A stretch of DNA of 64,000 bases, from NCBI RefSeq assembly GCF_008830185.1, contig NZ_WAGX01000005.1:434001-498000 (forward strand), written 5' to 3'. The stretch is from Candidatus Galacturonatibacter soehngenii (lineage in GTDB: Bacteria > Bacillota > Clostridia > Lachnospirales > Lachnospiraceae). The notes beneath the pieces were generated by a model, which did not search any database, had not been told where the DNA came from, and saw only the letters and a program-made list of their open reading frames with translations. The translations under genes and the position numbers were made by a program. This document shows positions 28,305-36,571 of the stretch, piece by piece (positions within the stretch are counted from its first letter, which is position 1; the number at the start of each line of letters is the position of its first letter).

Positions 28305-28403
28305 TTTAATTCCTTGTTACAATTTTTTTGATTCATTGTAACCTTCCTTTCATACTTTCGTACATCTGACAAGCGAAAGATAGGGCTAATGATAAAAAGC
28401 GTC

Positions 28404-29233
28404 CTAATTTTGAGTACTGACTTTTAATAATTTATCCACCAAACAGTCTATTTGTGTTTCTACAGATATCACATCATTAAAGTTTACCAAATACTCATCT
28501 ACCAAAATAACTCTTCCCGCTTTTACAGCCTCAAGGTTGTCATAAACTGCATTTCCTACAAATGGATTTTCATCACCATATATGATAATGTAATCTCCAA
28601 TGATCCTGTCAATATCGTAACAGACTTACCCAAAACGTTACTTTTTTCTAGTTGCTTTATGCCAAGTTCAATGATTTCGTTATATTCTTCAACTCTTTTT
28701 TCTACGATACTGGTATCAACTCCAAGAAGATTGCCCAAAAAATCAAGTCTTTCCTTTGTTGTTTTATTTATATGATCCGTAGCCTGCCCAAGACTAACAG
28801 TAGGTGCAATTTTACTTAATTTGTCATATTCTTCGTCTTTATCGAATGAAGTTATAATCAAATCTGGCTCTAATGCCATAATTTCTTCCAGGTCATTCAC
28901 CCTTGGTACATCCTTTAATAACTCCTCTACTGGTGATCCTGGTATTGCCCAATAATCATTTATTCCCGCTGGAACAACCCCAAGAGCTAAGATATCACCA
29001 AAAGCATTATTTAATACTACTATCTTCTCAGGATGTACTGGTACCTCTACTTCTCCTCTCACAGTTGTGATACTTTTCCTATCTTCACCCTCTTTTGTAA
29101 CTACCTCCATTGCTTGCGATACACTTGTTCCTTCCTCTATTTGACTTACCGTTGAATTTGGCTGACATGCTGCCAGTAACATTACGGCAGATAATACTGC
29201 AATCAAAGTTTTGCTTTTCGTATTTTTATACAT
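28404..29233 (-). pseudogene. Iron-siderophore-binding lipoprotein gene with internal deletion and frameshift
   Basis: The first frame gives 225 residues: lipoprotein signal (AVMLLAAC), then a normal FecB-like N-lobe (EVPVHPEKIVVLNNAFGDILALG, IMALEPDLIITS) up to KSVTIL. It then leaves the family and stops at 28554. The missing C-terminus is found in another frame from about 28620 to a TAG at 28404, reading DIDRIIGDYIIIYGDENP and ending NFNDVISVETQIDCLVDKLL. Compared with the intact 332-residue paralogue upstream, roughly 70-80 codons between the two pieces are absent. A deletion near 28620 therefore removed part of the second lobe and shifted the frame. Confidence 0.82.
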
Positions 29234-29307
29234 TCTAATTCTCCTTCTCGTTTGTTCTAACTGACACTAATGCTATTTCCTATATTCTAGAAGCCAGATA
29301 ACACACT

Positions 29308-30432
29308 TTATTCTATCAATCGCAATCGAAGTATTTTATCATCTTGAAATCTTGGATCTCCCCTGCCATCTCTGTTATTCGTAGCAATATAAATAGAACC
29401 ATCGTTTCCTCTCACCACATCACGCAAACGTCCATATTCTCGATGCAGCCAAGGCTCTGCAACTGCTTCTTTATTTCCATTTAAAAATTCTTCAATTGTA
29501 ATTACTAGCAATTGTTCTCCTCTAAGATTTGCTACTAATAGCTTTCCAGCCCACGGACCTTGATTGGCAAAATCCATACCAGAAGGTGCCCAAGTCACCT
29601 CACTGCTATAAATCAGTGGTATTTGTACATTGCCTACTCCTTGTGTATCCCCTCCCCTAACAACAGGCCATCCATAGTTTCCTCCAGGGACAATGACATT
29701 AATTTCATCTTGAGCACTTGAACCATGTTCACTTGCATACAAGACTCCTTGAGAATCCCATGCAAGTCCTTGCGGATTACGAAAACCATAACTATAGACT
29801 GGTGAATCTGGAAATGGGTTATCCTGTGGAATCGTGCCATCCACATTGATTCTTAAAATCTTTCCCGCAAGGCTTGATAAATCCTGTGCTAATTCTGCAA
29901 TCTCAGCATCTCCTGTAGCAATATACAGCTTACCATCTGGTCCTATTTTGATTCTTCCACCATTATGTATCCGTGAAGCAGGTATCTGATCGATTAAAAC
30001 CTGATCAAATATTAACTCGTCACCTGTTTTTACTAATCTTGCTACCGCATTATTTAGCTTTCCTTGTTCACGGTAAGTATACATGACATACATATATCCG
30101 TTGTTTTCAAAGTCTTCATCCAGAGTGATTCCCATTAAACCACTCTCACCTGAACTTTGAAATGGATATTCAAATGTGTAAAGTGGTTCACTTGATAATA
30201 CCCCATTTTCCACCATCCATATATTCCCTTTACGTTCGGTAAAATAAATCGTGTCATTTTGATCAATCGCCATAGCCCAAGGAACATTTAAACTTTTTGC
30301 AACTACTTCTACTTCATATGGAAATTCATTTGCCTGCGCCTTTTCAATTCCTATTTCTAGCATACGCCTTGGCGAGGTTTTTTTATGAGTCATCATCTGG
30401 CATGCCAATAGTCCATATAATAAATGATACAT
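29308..30432 (-). CDS. Glucose/sorbosone dehydrogenase-like beta-propeller protein
   Basis: 374 residues. From about residue 40: VVAKSLNVPWAMAID, GLMGITLDEDFENNGYMYV, HNGGRIKIGPDGKLYIATGD, YSYGFRNPQGLAWD, SEHGSSAQDEINVI and GGNYGWPVVRG are the repeats of the PQQ-type soluble glucose dehydrogenase (GSDH/YliI) family. The N-terminus is short and only weakly hydrophobic, so export is uncertain. Whether it binds PQQ is not shown, and no PQQ synthesis genes are near. It sits between two siderophore-binding-protein genes in the uptake operon. It may act on a ligand moiety, or be a passenger. Confidence 0.85.
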   Translation of the reverse strand: MYHLLYGLLACQMMTHKKTSPRRMLEIGIEKAQANEFPYEVEVVAKSLNVPWAMAIDQNDTIYFTERKGNIWMVENGVLSSEPLYTFEYPFQSSGESGLMGITLDEDFENNGYMYVMYTYREQGKLNNAVARLVKTGDELIFDQVLIDQIPASRIHNGGRIKIGPDGKLYIATGDAEIAELAQDLSSLAGKILRINVDGTIPQDNPFPDSPVYSYGFRNPQGLAWDSQGVLYASEHGSSAQDEINVIVPGGNYGWPVVRGGDTQGVGNVQIPLIYSSEVTWAPSGMDFANQGPWAGKLLVANLRGEQLLVITIEEFLNGNKEAVAEPWLHREYGRLRDVVRGNDGSIYIATNNRDGRGDPRFQDDKILRLRLIE

Positions 30433-30546
30433 AACTTTCCTTCTTTCTATAATCTTTCATATCATTCTATTATATTGCCTTCTTTTTCATTCTTATTTTA
30501 CGGTATCTAGCATGGATTCTAGAATGAAATTTACCTTTCTAGCTAC

Positions 30547-31545
30547 TTAGTCTGTAAGAGTATTGATTGCCTTAACCATGTAATCAAGTTGAGCGCTAAG
30601 GCTTGGTATGTCGTCATAATAAAACAATCCCATATAATCATAAGAAATTTCTACCAAATTCCCTTCTTTAACAGCAGGAATATTTTTAAATACTTCCATT
30701 TTTGAATATTCTGACTCCATATTTTCTGGTAAAAACCAAAGAATATAATCACCAAAATATTCATGCGCCACTTCATAACTTAATGATCCTCTACCTTCTC
30801 CTTCCTCTGTAATCAATTTCTTCAATTTATCTGGCATGGAAAGTTGTAAATAATCATATAATAAAGTCCCTCCTCGTGAGCCTGTTTCATAAGCAACTCC
30901 AGCCCATTCACCAGTTGAGCCCCAGTCCTGTAATATACTAAAGGTTTTTCCTTCAAAAACACCACTATTTAATTCTTTCTTTGCAGCTTCAAGATTTGTA
31001 TGAAACATATTAATTGCTTGCTTTGCTTCTTCGCCACGTCCTGTCGCATCTCCAATTAATTGAAAGCGTTCTTCTGAGCTATAGGCAGACTCATTGACTA
31101 CTAATACTGGAGCAATACCACTGAACTTATCAAAATCCTCGTCTTTATAAGTAACAATCAAATCTGGCTCCAATGCCATAATCTCTTCTGCTTCCCAGTT
31201 CTCTATTTTCGTTGAGGCATTTAGTTCTTCATAAAAAGGCATTGTTTCTTGTGCCCAACCATAATACCCCACAATATTAAGTCCAAGTCCAATGACATCC
31301 CCAACATACCAATTTACAACGACTCTTTGTGGATTAACAGGAACTTCAATATCTCCCAAAGCGGTACTAACTGTTTTCGTTTCTTTTGTTGCATCAGACT
31401 GTGTCGTATCATCACTATCCTTTGCTTGCATATCATTATCTTGCGTTTTAGAAACGGTATCTGTGGCTGATTGCGTTCTTTTACAGCCTGCTAAACTAGT
31501 GAACGCCATTGCAAATGCTACACATAGTACTGTTAATTTTTTCAT
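30547..31545 (-). CDS. Iron-siderophore-binding lipoprotein
   Basis: 332 residues. A lipoprotein signal with lipobox LAGC (Cys about 20) and an acidic linker are followed by a complete FecB/FhuD-type two-lobe protein: TALGDIEVPVNPQRVVVNWYVGDVIGLGL, IMALEPDLIVTYKDEDFDKFSGIAPV, and a C-terminal lobe ending SAQLDYMVKAINTL. It captures ferric-siderophore outside the membrane and delivers it to the FecCD permeases. It is the first gene of the operon and is preceded by a strong promoter with the GTTAG-N6-CTAAC operator. Confidence 0.93.
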   Translation of the reverse strand: MKKLTVLCVAFAMAFTSLAGCKRTQSATDTVSKTQDNDMQAKDSDDTTQSDATKETKTVSTALGDIEVPVNPQRVVVNWYVGDVIGLGLNIVGYYGWAQETMPFYEELNASTKIENWEAEEIMALEPDLIVTYKDEDFDKFSGIAPVLVVNESAYSSEERFQLIGDATGRGEEAKQAINMFHTNLEAAKKELNSGVFEGKTFSILQDWGSTGEWAGVAYETGSRGGTLLYDYLQLSMPDKLKKLITEEGEGRGSLSYEVAHEYFGDYILWFLPENMESEYSKMEVFKNIPAVKEGNLVEISYDYMGLFYYDDIPSLSAQLDYMVKAINTLTD

Positions 31546-31592
31546 TGTAATCTCCTTCTATTTCCTCTTTCCAGGTACTTCACTTCATACTT

Positions 31593-31646
31593 TAGTTAGT
31601 AGAAACTAACTATGCAGATACTATCATTGATTTTCTTACTCGTCAA
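31593..31646 (-). promoter_or_regulatory. Siderophore operon promoter with GTTAG-N6-CTAAC operator
   Basis: On the minus strand TTGACG (31641-31646), 17 bp, TAGTAT (31618-31623). The palindrome TAGTTAG-N6-CTAACTA (31593-31612, perfect 7-bp arms) begins 6 bases after the -10 box, over the start site. Confidence 0.85.
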
Positions 31647-31737
31647 CGATGATTTCATACACTATAAAAAGTGGTTTGAATAGAAATCACATCAACCCTT
31701 GATTTATCAGTCTTATGAATATAAATTAATTTTATTT

Positions 31738-31802
31738 TGGATTATTATTGAATCAAAATGGATTATATTTGAATTGACAACCATTGTCTTGCATGCTATT
31801 AT
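31738..31802 (+). promoter_or_regulatory. Promoter and tandem activator repeats of the AraC gene
   Basis: TTGACA (31774-31779), 17 bp, TATTAT (31797-31802). Directly upstream, TGGATTATTATTGAA (31738-31752) and TGGATTATATTTGAA (31759-31773) are direct repeats exactly 21 bp apart, the second abutting the -35 box. Direct repeats two helical turns apart are typical AraC-family sites. Confidence 0.75.
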
Positions 31803-31852
31803 TTTTCATAAAATATAACCCACTCGTACTAAGATATGAAAAGGAGACCAAT

Positions 31853-32824
31853 ATGGATCAATACCAAAAAATATCCTTTGATGCTTTATCAAAAGCCTAC
31901 CAACTAAATAATAGACCATATGGATATGGTACCATTACTTATATTCCTTCAATCGAAGAGATCGATGGATGGATTGCACAGATGAGACCATCAAATGGAC
32001 TTTTTGTCTCTAGCGCGTGGTTTACGCCAGATGAAACCATTGTTCACAGTATAGAAAGCACAATAGACTTTATGTGGATTATCAATGTAGATTGTGGTAA
32101 TATCATTTATTCCCAACAAGGCAAGCCTTCGATTCATTTTACATCTGGTACTCATATCATTATCAATTCGAAGAAAAAATTTCGCTTTACTTTTCCAGTT
32201 GGGATTCACACCTGTTTTACCAGCGTATTAATATTTGATGAATTTATTCAAGACATTCTTAAGAATTTGGAAAAGAACACTCCCATTCGCATTGAAGACG
32301 CTGAAAATTGGACCCAACAGCACTATGATACTCCAAATGTCTTACTAATCTTAGAGCAGATACGTTGGGGAGTTCGAAACGCAGATATGCCTCTTCTTGC
32401 TTATGAAGGTATGGTAATTCACTTATTATCTGCAATCGCAAGAAATTATCCTAATATAGCAAGTCGCCGTGAAAACCGAAGAAACTATGTAACATGGGAA
32501 AATGAACAAAAGATATTTCAAGCTAAGAAAGCACTCGATGAGAACATCTTACAACCAAAAAGCTTGAAGGAATTGTGTAAACTAACAGAAATGAGTGAAA
32601 GTATGTTGCGCCTTTCCTTTAAAAACGTATATCAAATTACCCTATCAAAATACATACGTAGTGAAATCATGAAAAAAGCAATGCTTCTTTTATCCTCTGA
32701 TCATCTTAGTATTAGAGATATTGCAGAACAATGCGGCTACAAAAATCCCGCGAAATTTGCAGCCGCTTTTAAAGAAATCCATGGAATAACACCAAGTGAA
32801 TTTCGAAAGGCATTTAATTTATAA
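31853..32824 (+). CDS. AraC-family regulator of the siderophore locus
   Basis: 323 residues from the ATG at 31853, which has AAGGAG 8 bases upstream; the in-frame TTG at 31784 lies inside the promoter and is rejected. The N-terminal ~200 residues have no clear family motif I recognise. The C-terminal 100 residues are the AraC DNA-binding domain (LKELCKLTEMSESMLRLSFKNVY, IRDIAEQCGYKNPAKFAAAFKEIHG). It resembles PchR/YbtA-type regulators that sense ferric siderophore. It is divergent from the uptake operon and likely activates it and itself. It ends 7 bases from the convergent HD gene. Confidence 0.9.
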   Translation: MDQYQKISFDALSKAYQLNNRPYGYGTITYIPSIEEIDGWIAQMRPSNGLFVSSAWFTPDETIVHSIESTIDFMWIINVDCGNIIYSQQGKPSIHFTSGTHIIINSKKKFRFTFPVGIHTCFTSVLIFDEFIQDILKNLEKNTPIRIEDAENWTQQHYDTPNVLLILEQIRWGVRNADMPLLAYEGMVIHLLSAIARNYPNIASRRENRRNYVTWENEQKIFQAKKALDENILQPKSLKELCKLTEMSESMLRLSFKNVYQITLSKYIRSEIMKKAMLLLSSDHLSIRDIAEQCGYKNPAKFAAAFKEIHGITPSEFRKAFNL

Positions 32825-32831
32825 TAAAGTT

Positions 32832-33623
32832 TTACTGATTCAAACCGTTTAATTCTAAAGCCAACTTGCAATAATTTGTCATTTCTTTTTCAATTTCTTC
32901 GAATTGCTCTATTGCTATCTCATTGCTTGGCTTAAAGTTTAACAATTGTCGAAGATAACCTTGCTCCTCTACGATAGCGAAACTAACAGGAAATATCAAT
33001 TCAAATGCAAGTGATATATGACCTACCACATGATCAAGCGGGGTCTTTTTGAGATTATGTTTGACTGCTTGATGTTGATAAAAGCTTTCCAATACTTCAT
33101 TCGATACAATCGACTGTTTTATTTCTTCTTCACTAAATTCATATACTGTTTCTAAAGGTATCAAGGCATTTACCTTTAGAATATCTATTTTATCTGCATC
33201 TCGAATGATATTACAAAAATGTAATGTGTAATCATCTAAATCGTTTGGAAGAATGTAAATATTGTGGTTTTCAATTGACTTTCTTATGACAATATCATAT
33301 TGACTACTTGCTATAAATTGACGTATTAATCCTTTCTCAAATAATAGCAAAACGCCATAATGTGCATGATTAATGGACTTTGCATCCATAAAAGTTCCAT
33401 AATTTTTTAATTGTTCAAATCTTCCAATATCATGTAGCATACCAATTAGCCATGCAAGGTCTATTTCTTCTTTTGTACATTTTAGTGACCTTGCAATTCT
33501 TTCACAAAGTGAGGCAACTCGATAAGTATGTTCTATTTTTAATCTAATTCTTGCATCCTTGTCATTATATCCTTTTACATATGCATCAAATACTTCTTTT
33601 ACCTTTTCTCTTTCCACCAACAT
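32832..33623 (-). CDS. HD-domain phosphohydrolase
   Basis: 263 residues from the ATG at 33623; the TTG two codons upstream overlaps the spacing to GAGG. His at HTYRVASLCERIAR, HDIGRFEQL (the HD pair), HAHYGVLLL and the Asp in IRDADKIDILKVN form the metal site of the HD superfamily. The substrate is not evident; it is not a GYP-type c-di-GMP phosphodiesterase. It lies 22 bases after the DivIVA-like gene and is co-transcribed with it. Confidence 0.88.
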   Translation of the reverse strand: MLVEREKVKEVFDAYVKGYNDKDARIRLKIEHTYRVASLCERIARSLKCTKEEIDLAWLIGMLHDIGRFEQLKNYGTFMDAKSINHAHYGVLLLFEKGLIRQFIASSQYDIVIRKSIENHNIYILPNDLDDYTLHFCNIIRDADKIDILKVNALIPLETVYEFSEEEIKQSIVSNEVLESFYQHQAVKHNLKKTPLDHVVGHISLAFELIFPVSFAIVEEQGYLRQLLNFKPSNEIAIEQFEEIEKEMTNYCKLALELNGLNQ

Positions 33624-33645
33624 ACTCAATCCTCATTTCTTTCAT

Positions 33646-34221
33646 CTATTCCTTATTTTTATATAAATCGATTAGCAAATCATTGCTATATTCAAGTTTA
33701 GCCATAAGTTTTTGCTTTTCAAGCTCTAGTTGCTCTACTTTTTCTTTTAACTGTTTTAAGTCCTCTGTTTCTAATTCTTTGTCAGGTACAATATTTTTAT
33801 GTATCGTACTTATAGCTTCATCATTTTCTTTTTGCAGTTCTTTGGTTGCAGCTACACAAGAAACTGCTTCCTCTGGGTAGATTTTTAAATCTACTTTCTT
33901 TGTTTGATAAATAGGCTTTGGATCTGGTAACATAAGTAACTGATTATCCTTATCTAGCAAATAGCTACCTTGTGGTAATTCCATCTGTTTTCTTATCTCT
34001 ACCTCTTGTATCTCTTTCGGCTGTGTTGGAAATGGAATAGGAGCTGTATCTTTTGTATTCTCTTTTAATCTTTTATTTTCTTTGATTAAACATGTAACTT
34101 GATCTTCTAATTGTTTTATCTTACTTTCTTTTTCTTCCAATATTTCATCTATGTATTGAATCACATCACTCTTTTTATATCCGCCAAAAAGAGAATTTTT
34201 TAAAATGGTTTCTTCACTCAT
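33646..34221 (-). CDS. DivIVA-like coiled-coil protein
   Basis: 191 residues. The N-terminal LFGGYKKSDVIQYIDEILEE resembles the DivIVA/GpsB membrane-binding segment. Coiled coils follow at residues ~28-56 and ~140-180, with a proline-rich linker between. Proteins of this kind mark curved membrane at poles and septa. Its specific role is unknown. It is first in a two-gene operon with the HD protein and is divergent from the GH5 gene. Confidence 0.75.
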   Translation of the reverse strand: MSEETILKNSLFGGYKKSDVIQYIDEILEEKESKIKQLEDQVTCLIKENKRLKENTKDTAPIPFPTQPKEIQEVEIRKQMELPQGSYLLDKDNQLLMLPDPKPIYQTKKVDLKIYPEEAVSCVAATKELQKENDEAISTIHKNIVPDKELETEDLKQLKEKVEQLELEKQKLMAKLEYSNDLLIDLYKNKE

Positions 34222-34321
34222 TTTATCTCCTCGCTTTCCTCTATTGTTTCTTTGAATCTTTTTCGTTATAATACTAGTAATTTATTATAATTTTATAAAA
34301 GACTTGTTATGGGAGGTTTCT

Positions 34322-35329
34322 ATGAAACGTATATTCCTTTTATTATTCATTATTTTAACTATTTTCTTTGTAATTGGCTGTCAAGCCAAAGAGCCAATAA
34401 CTGCACCCAATCTATCAAAATGTATAAATCTTGGTAATAGCCTAGAAGCTCCAAAAGACCAGTCTTGGGATGTTCCAATGGATATTTCTTACTTCTCTAA
34501 TATAAAAGAGGCAGGTTTTCAGACTGTACGATTACCCGTACGCTTTTCTGATTATGCGGATAAAAGTAACGACAACTATTTATTGGACGAGACCTTTATG
34601 CAGCAAATGGATGCCTATATAGACGAAGCATTAAAACAAGACCTTACTCTTATTCTTGACTTACACCACTTTACCGAACTTATGGAGAACCCACAAGGTA
34701 ATAAAGATTGTCTTATCGCCATATGGAAGCAACTTGCATCCCGCTATAAAGATTATCCAAATTCTCTCGTTTTTGAGCCTTTAAACGAGCCTCAACAAAA
34801 TCTAGACAGTGATACTTGGAATAGCTTATTAAAGGACTTAGTTCGCACAATTCGCTCCATTGATTCAAAGCATTTTCTTATTGTTGGAGGTGCTAACTTT
34901 AACTCCATAGACTCTCTTACCACCTTAGAGCTTCCAAAAGACGATCGTCTAATTGCTACTATACACTATTATGAACCAAATGACGTAACCTTTCAAGGAA
35001 ATCCTTATCACGCAGGCTATGAAAATCTTAGCAATGTAACATGGGAGGGTTCAAGTGATGAAATTGCTTACCTAAAAAGTAGGCTAACAACTGCCAAAGA
35101 TTGGGCAGATGCAAACAATGTTCCCCTCTTCTTAGGAGAATTTGGCATTAGTAACAAAGCACCGCTAGACACTCGAATCAGTTGGACCCTTGCAGTTGCC
35201 AGTGAGGCAAATGCTTTAGGGATTAGCTATGCCTACTGGGAATTTGCATCTGGATTTGGCATTTATGACCTTGAGACCTCCACTTGGAATGAAGAAATGC
35301 TTCATGCTATCTTAAATCCCGTTAAGTAG
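34322..35329 (+). CDS. GH5 endoglucanase lipoprotein (CcsZ-like)
   Basis: 335 residues from the ATG at 34322, preceded by GGGAGG; the in-frame TTG at 34304 is upstream of that site. The signal ends in a lipobox (FFVIGC, Cys about 17), so the enzyme is tethered outside the membrane. VRLPVRFSDY, the acid/base Glu in VFEPLNEPQQN and the nucleophile in FLGEFGIS identify GH5. It hydrolyses beta-1,4-glucan. Its stop lies 4 bases from the convergent end of the cellulose synthase operon, and it probably trims the nascent polymer as CcsZ/BcsZ do. Confidence 0.92.
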   Translation: MKRIFLLLFIILTIFFVIGCQAKEPITAPNLSKCINLGNSLEAPKDQSWDVPMDISYFSNIKEAGFQTVRLPVRFSDYADKSNDNYLLDETFMQQMDAYIDEALKQDLTLILDLHHFTELMENPQGNKDCLIAIWKQLASRYKDYPNSLVFEPLNEPQQNLDSDTWNSLLKDLVRTIRSIDSKHFLIVGGANFNSIDSLTTLELPKDDRLIATIHYYEPNDVTFQGNPYHAGYENLSNVTWEGSSDEIAYLKSRLTTAKDWADANNVPLFLGEFGISNKAPLDTRISWTLAVASEANALGISYAYWEFASGFGIYDLETSTWNEEMLHAILNPVK

Positions 35330-35333
35330 CGGC

Positions 35334-36557
35334 TTACTCTTTATAAAATGGAAAGAATTCTTCGGTCAAATTCTGTGGAGTATAGCTGACAAAAATATAA
35401 TCAAACTGGTATTCATCAATTACTTCTTCAATATTACCTGAATAATACCTTGGGTCAATCATATATACCTTAGAACAGCCCAATGCAAAAAAAGAAGCAA
35501 CAGGAACCATTAAGGAGTCTTTGATGAATAAAACCTTTGGAGCATCTGGCTCGTTAAAGTTATTCACTTCAACAAAACCTGGATTTCCATTCATATAGGT
35601 AAAATATTTATCATTGGTAGCATCATAGATATTCCCTTTACCTGAAAGTAAAGACGTAAAGGCCAGGGATTGTTCAAACCTTCCCTCTGCTTTTACATCA
35701 CGTGAACCATTTTGCGCATAGTAATAAAAATTTGTTTCAAACTTTGGGTAAATAAAGGTGAAGTCTTCTACTTTGGAGTATAATTTGCCTTCTTTACGCC
35801 CCATCGATCCTATGTAAGAATCTTCATAAACAATCTGATTGTAATTCTCTAGATTCGTATACTCTCCTTTATTTGGGAAAACAAGTCCATAGTTATCTTC
35901 CAGTACCTCCACGAATTTTGTAAATGCCCAAAAGGCTGTTTCCACCTTCCAGTGATGATCACTCACATAAAAGCTATCTGGCGCAAATTCCTTTTCTTCC
36001 TTCATCAATTTTCTAAAGTCAATGGTATCAATTTCTTTCTTTTCTAATTCCTGTAAGAAATTATCTGCCGTCTCATTCGCATAATTGTATGGAATTCCTT
36101 TATCAAATTCCGTCACACCCGTCACATATTTATCAGGTGTCATAACATAGATTACCTCACTTCCAACTTTGGTAGCCGCCTTCTTTAATCGTTCCATGCG
36201 CTCAACAAGTGAAGTGACCTGATTAGGCCCTGATGTAAAATACGTATAATGAAGTGTTCCATCCTTTGCCTTTACTACTTCAAAATTATTGATTTCCTTC
36301 TTTCCTAATAGTTCTTGTATGTAACCATACCCTTCAATGTAGTAATATTTTTGATAAACTTGCTCATGAATCGTATTATCCACATCCATAATGAAAGAAG
36401 ATAGATTCTCCCATTTATTTCCAGCACTTGCCAAGTAACTTACTGTATGTTCTTTCATAGTTGCATAAGCACTTCTCCAATTGAAAAAGGATAAGGTAAA
36501 TAAAATTCCGATAAATAAGATTGCTGTAATCTCTTTTTTTGCAAAAAAACGTTTCAA
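35334..36557 (-). CDS. DHHW/AlgX-like SGNH protein for polysaccharide O-acetylation (CcsI-like)
   Basis: 407 residues. An N-terminal membrane anchor (residues ~10-30) leads to an extracellular domain with the motif SDHHWKVETAFWAF (Asp200, His201, His202, Trp203) and a Ser in VLFIKDSLMVP, the catalytic elements of the AlgJ/AlgX/WssI group. It should transfer acetyl groups, passed by the MBOAT protein, onto the exported glucan. It is 14 bases after the MBOAT gene and last in the operon. No terminator separates it from the convergent GH5 gene. Confidence 0.85.
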   Translation of the reverse strand: MKRFFAKKEITAILFIGILFTLSFFNWRSAYATMKEHTVSYLASAGNKWENLSSFIMDVDNTIHEQVYQKYYYIEGYGYIQELLGKKEINNFEVVKAKDGTLHYTYFTSGPNQVTSLVERMERLKKAATKVGSEVIYVMTPDKYVTGVTEFDKGIPYNYANETADNFLQELEKKEIDTIDFRKLMKEEKEFAPDSFYVSDHHWKVETAFWAFTKFVEVLEDNYGLVFPNKGEYTNLENYNQIVYEDSYIGSMGRKEGKLYSKVEDFTFIYPKFETNFYYYAQNGSRDVKAEGRFEQSLAFTSLLSGKGNIYDATNDKYFTYMNGNPGFVEVNNFNEPDAPKVLFIKDSLMVPVASFFALGCSKVYMIDPRYYSGNIEEVIDEYQFDYIFVSYTPQNLTEEFFPFYKE

Positions 36558-36571
36558 GATGTATCCTCCTT

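Noticed and set aside
29243-29264. CTAAC and CTAAT half-sites upstream of the broken binding-protein gene as a seventh operator
   Set aside because: Only one GTTAG-type arm is present and the partner arm is not at the 6-base spacing.
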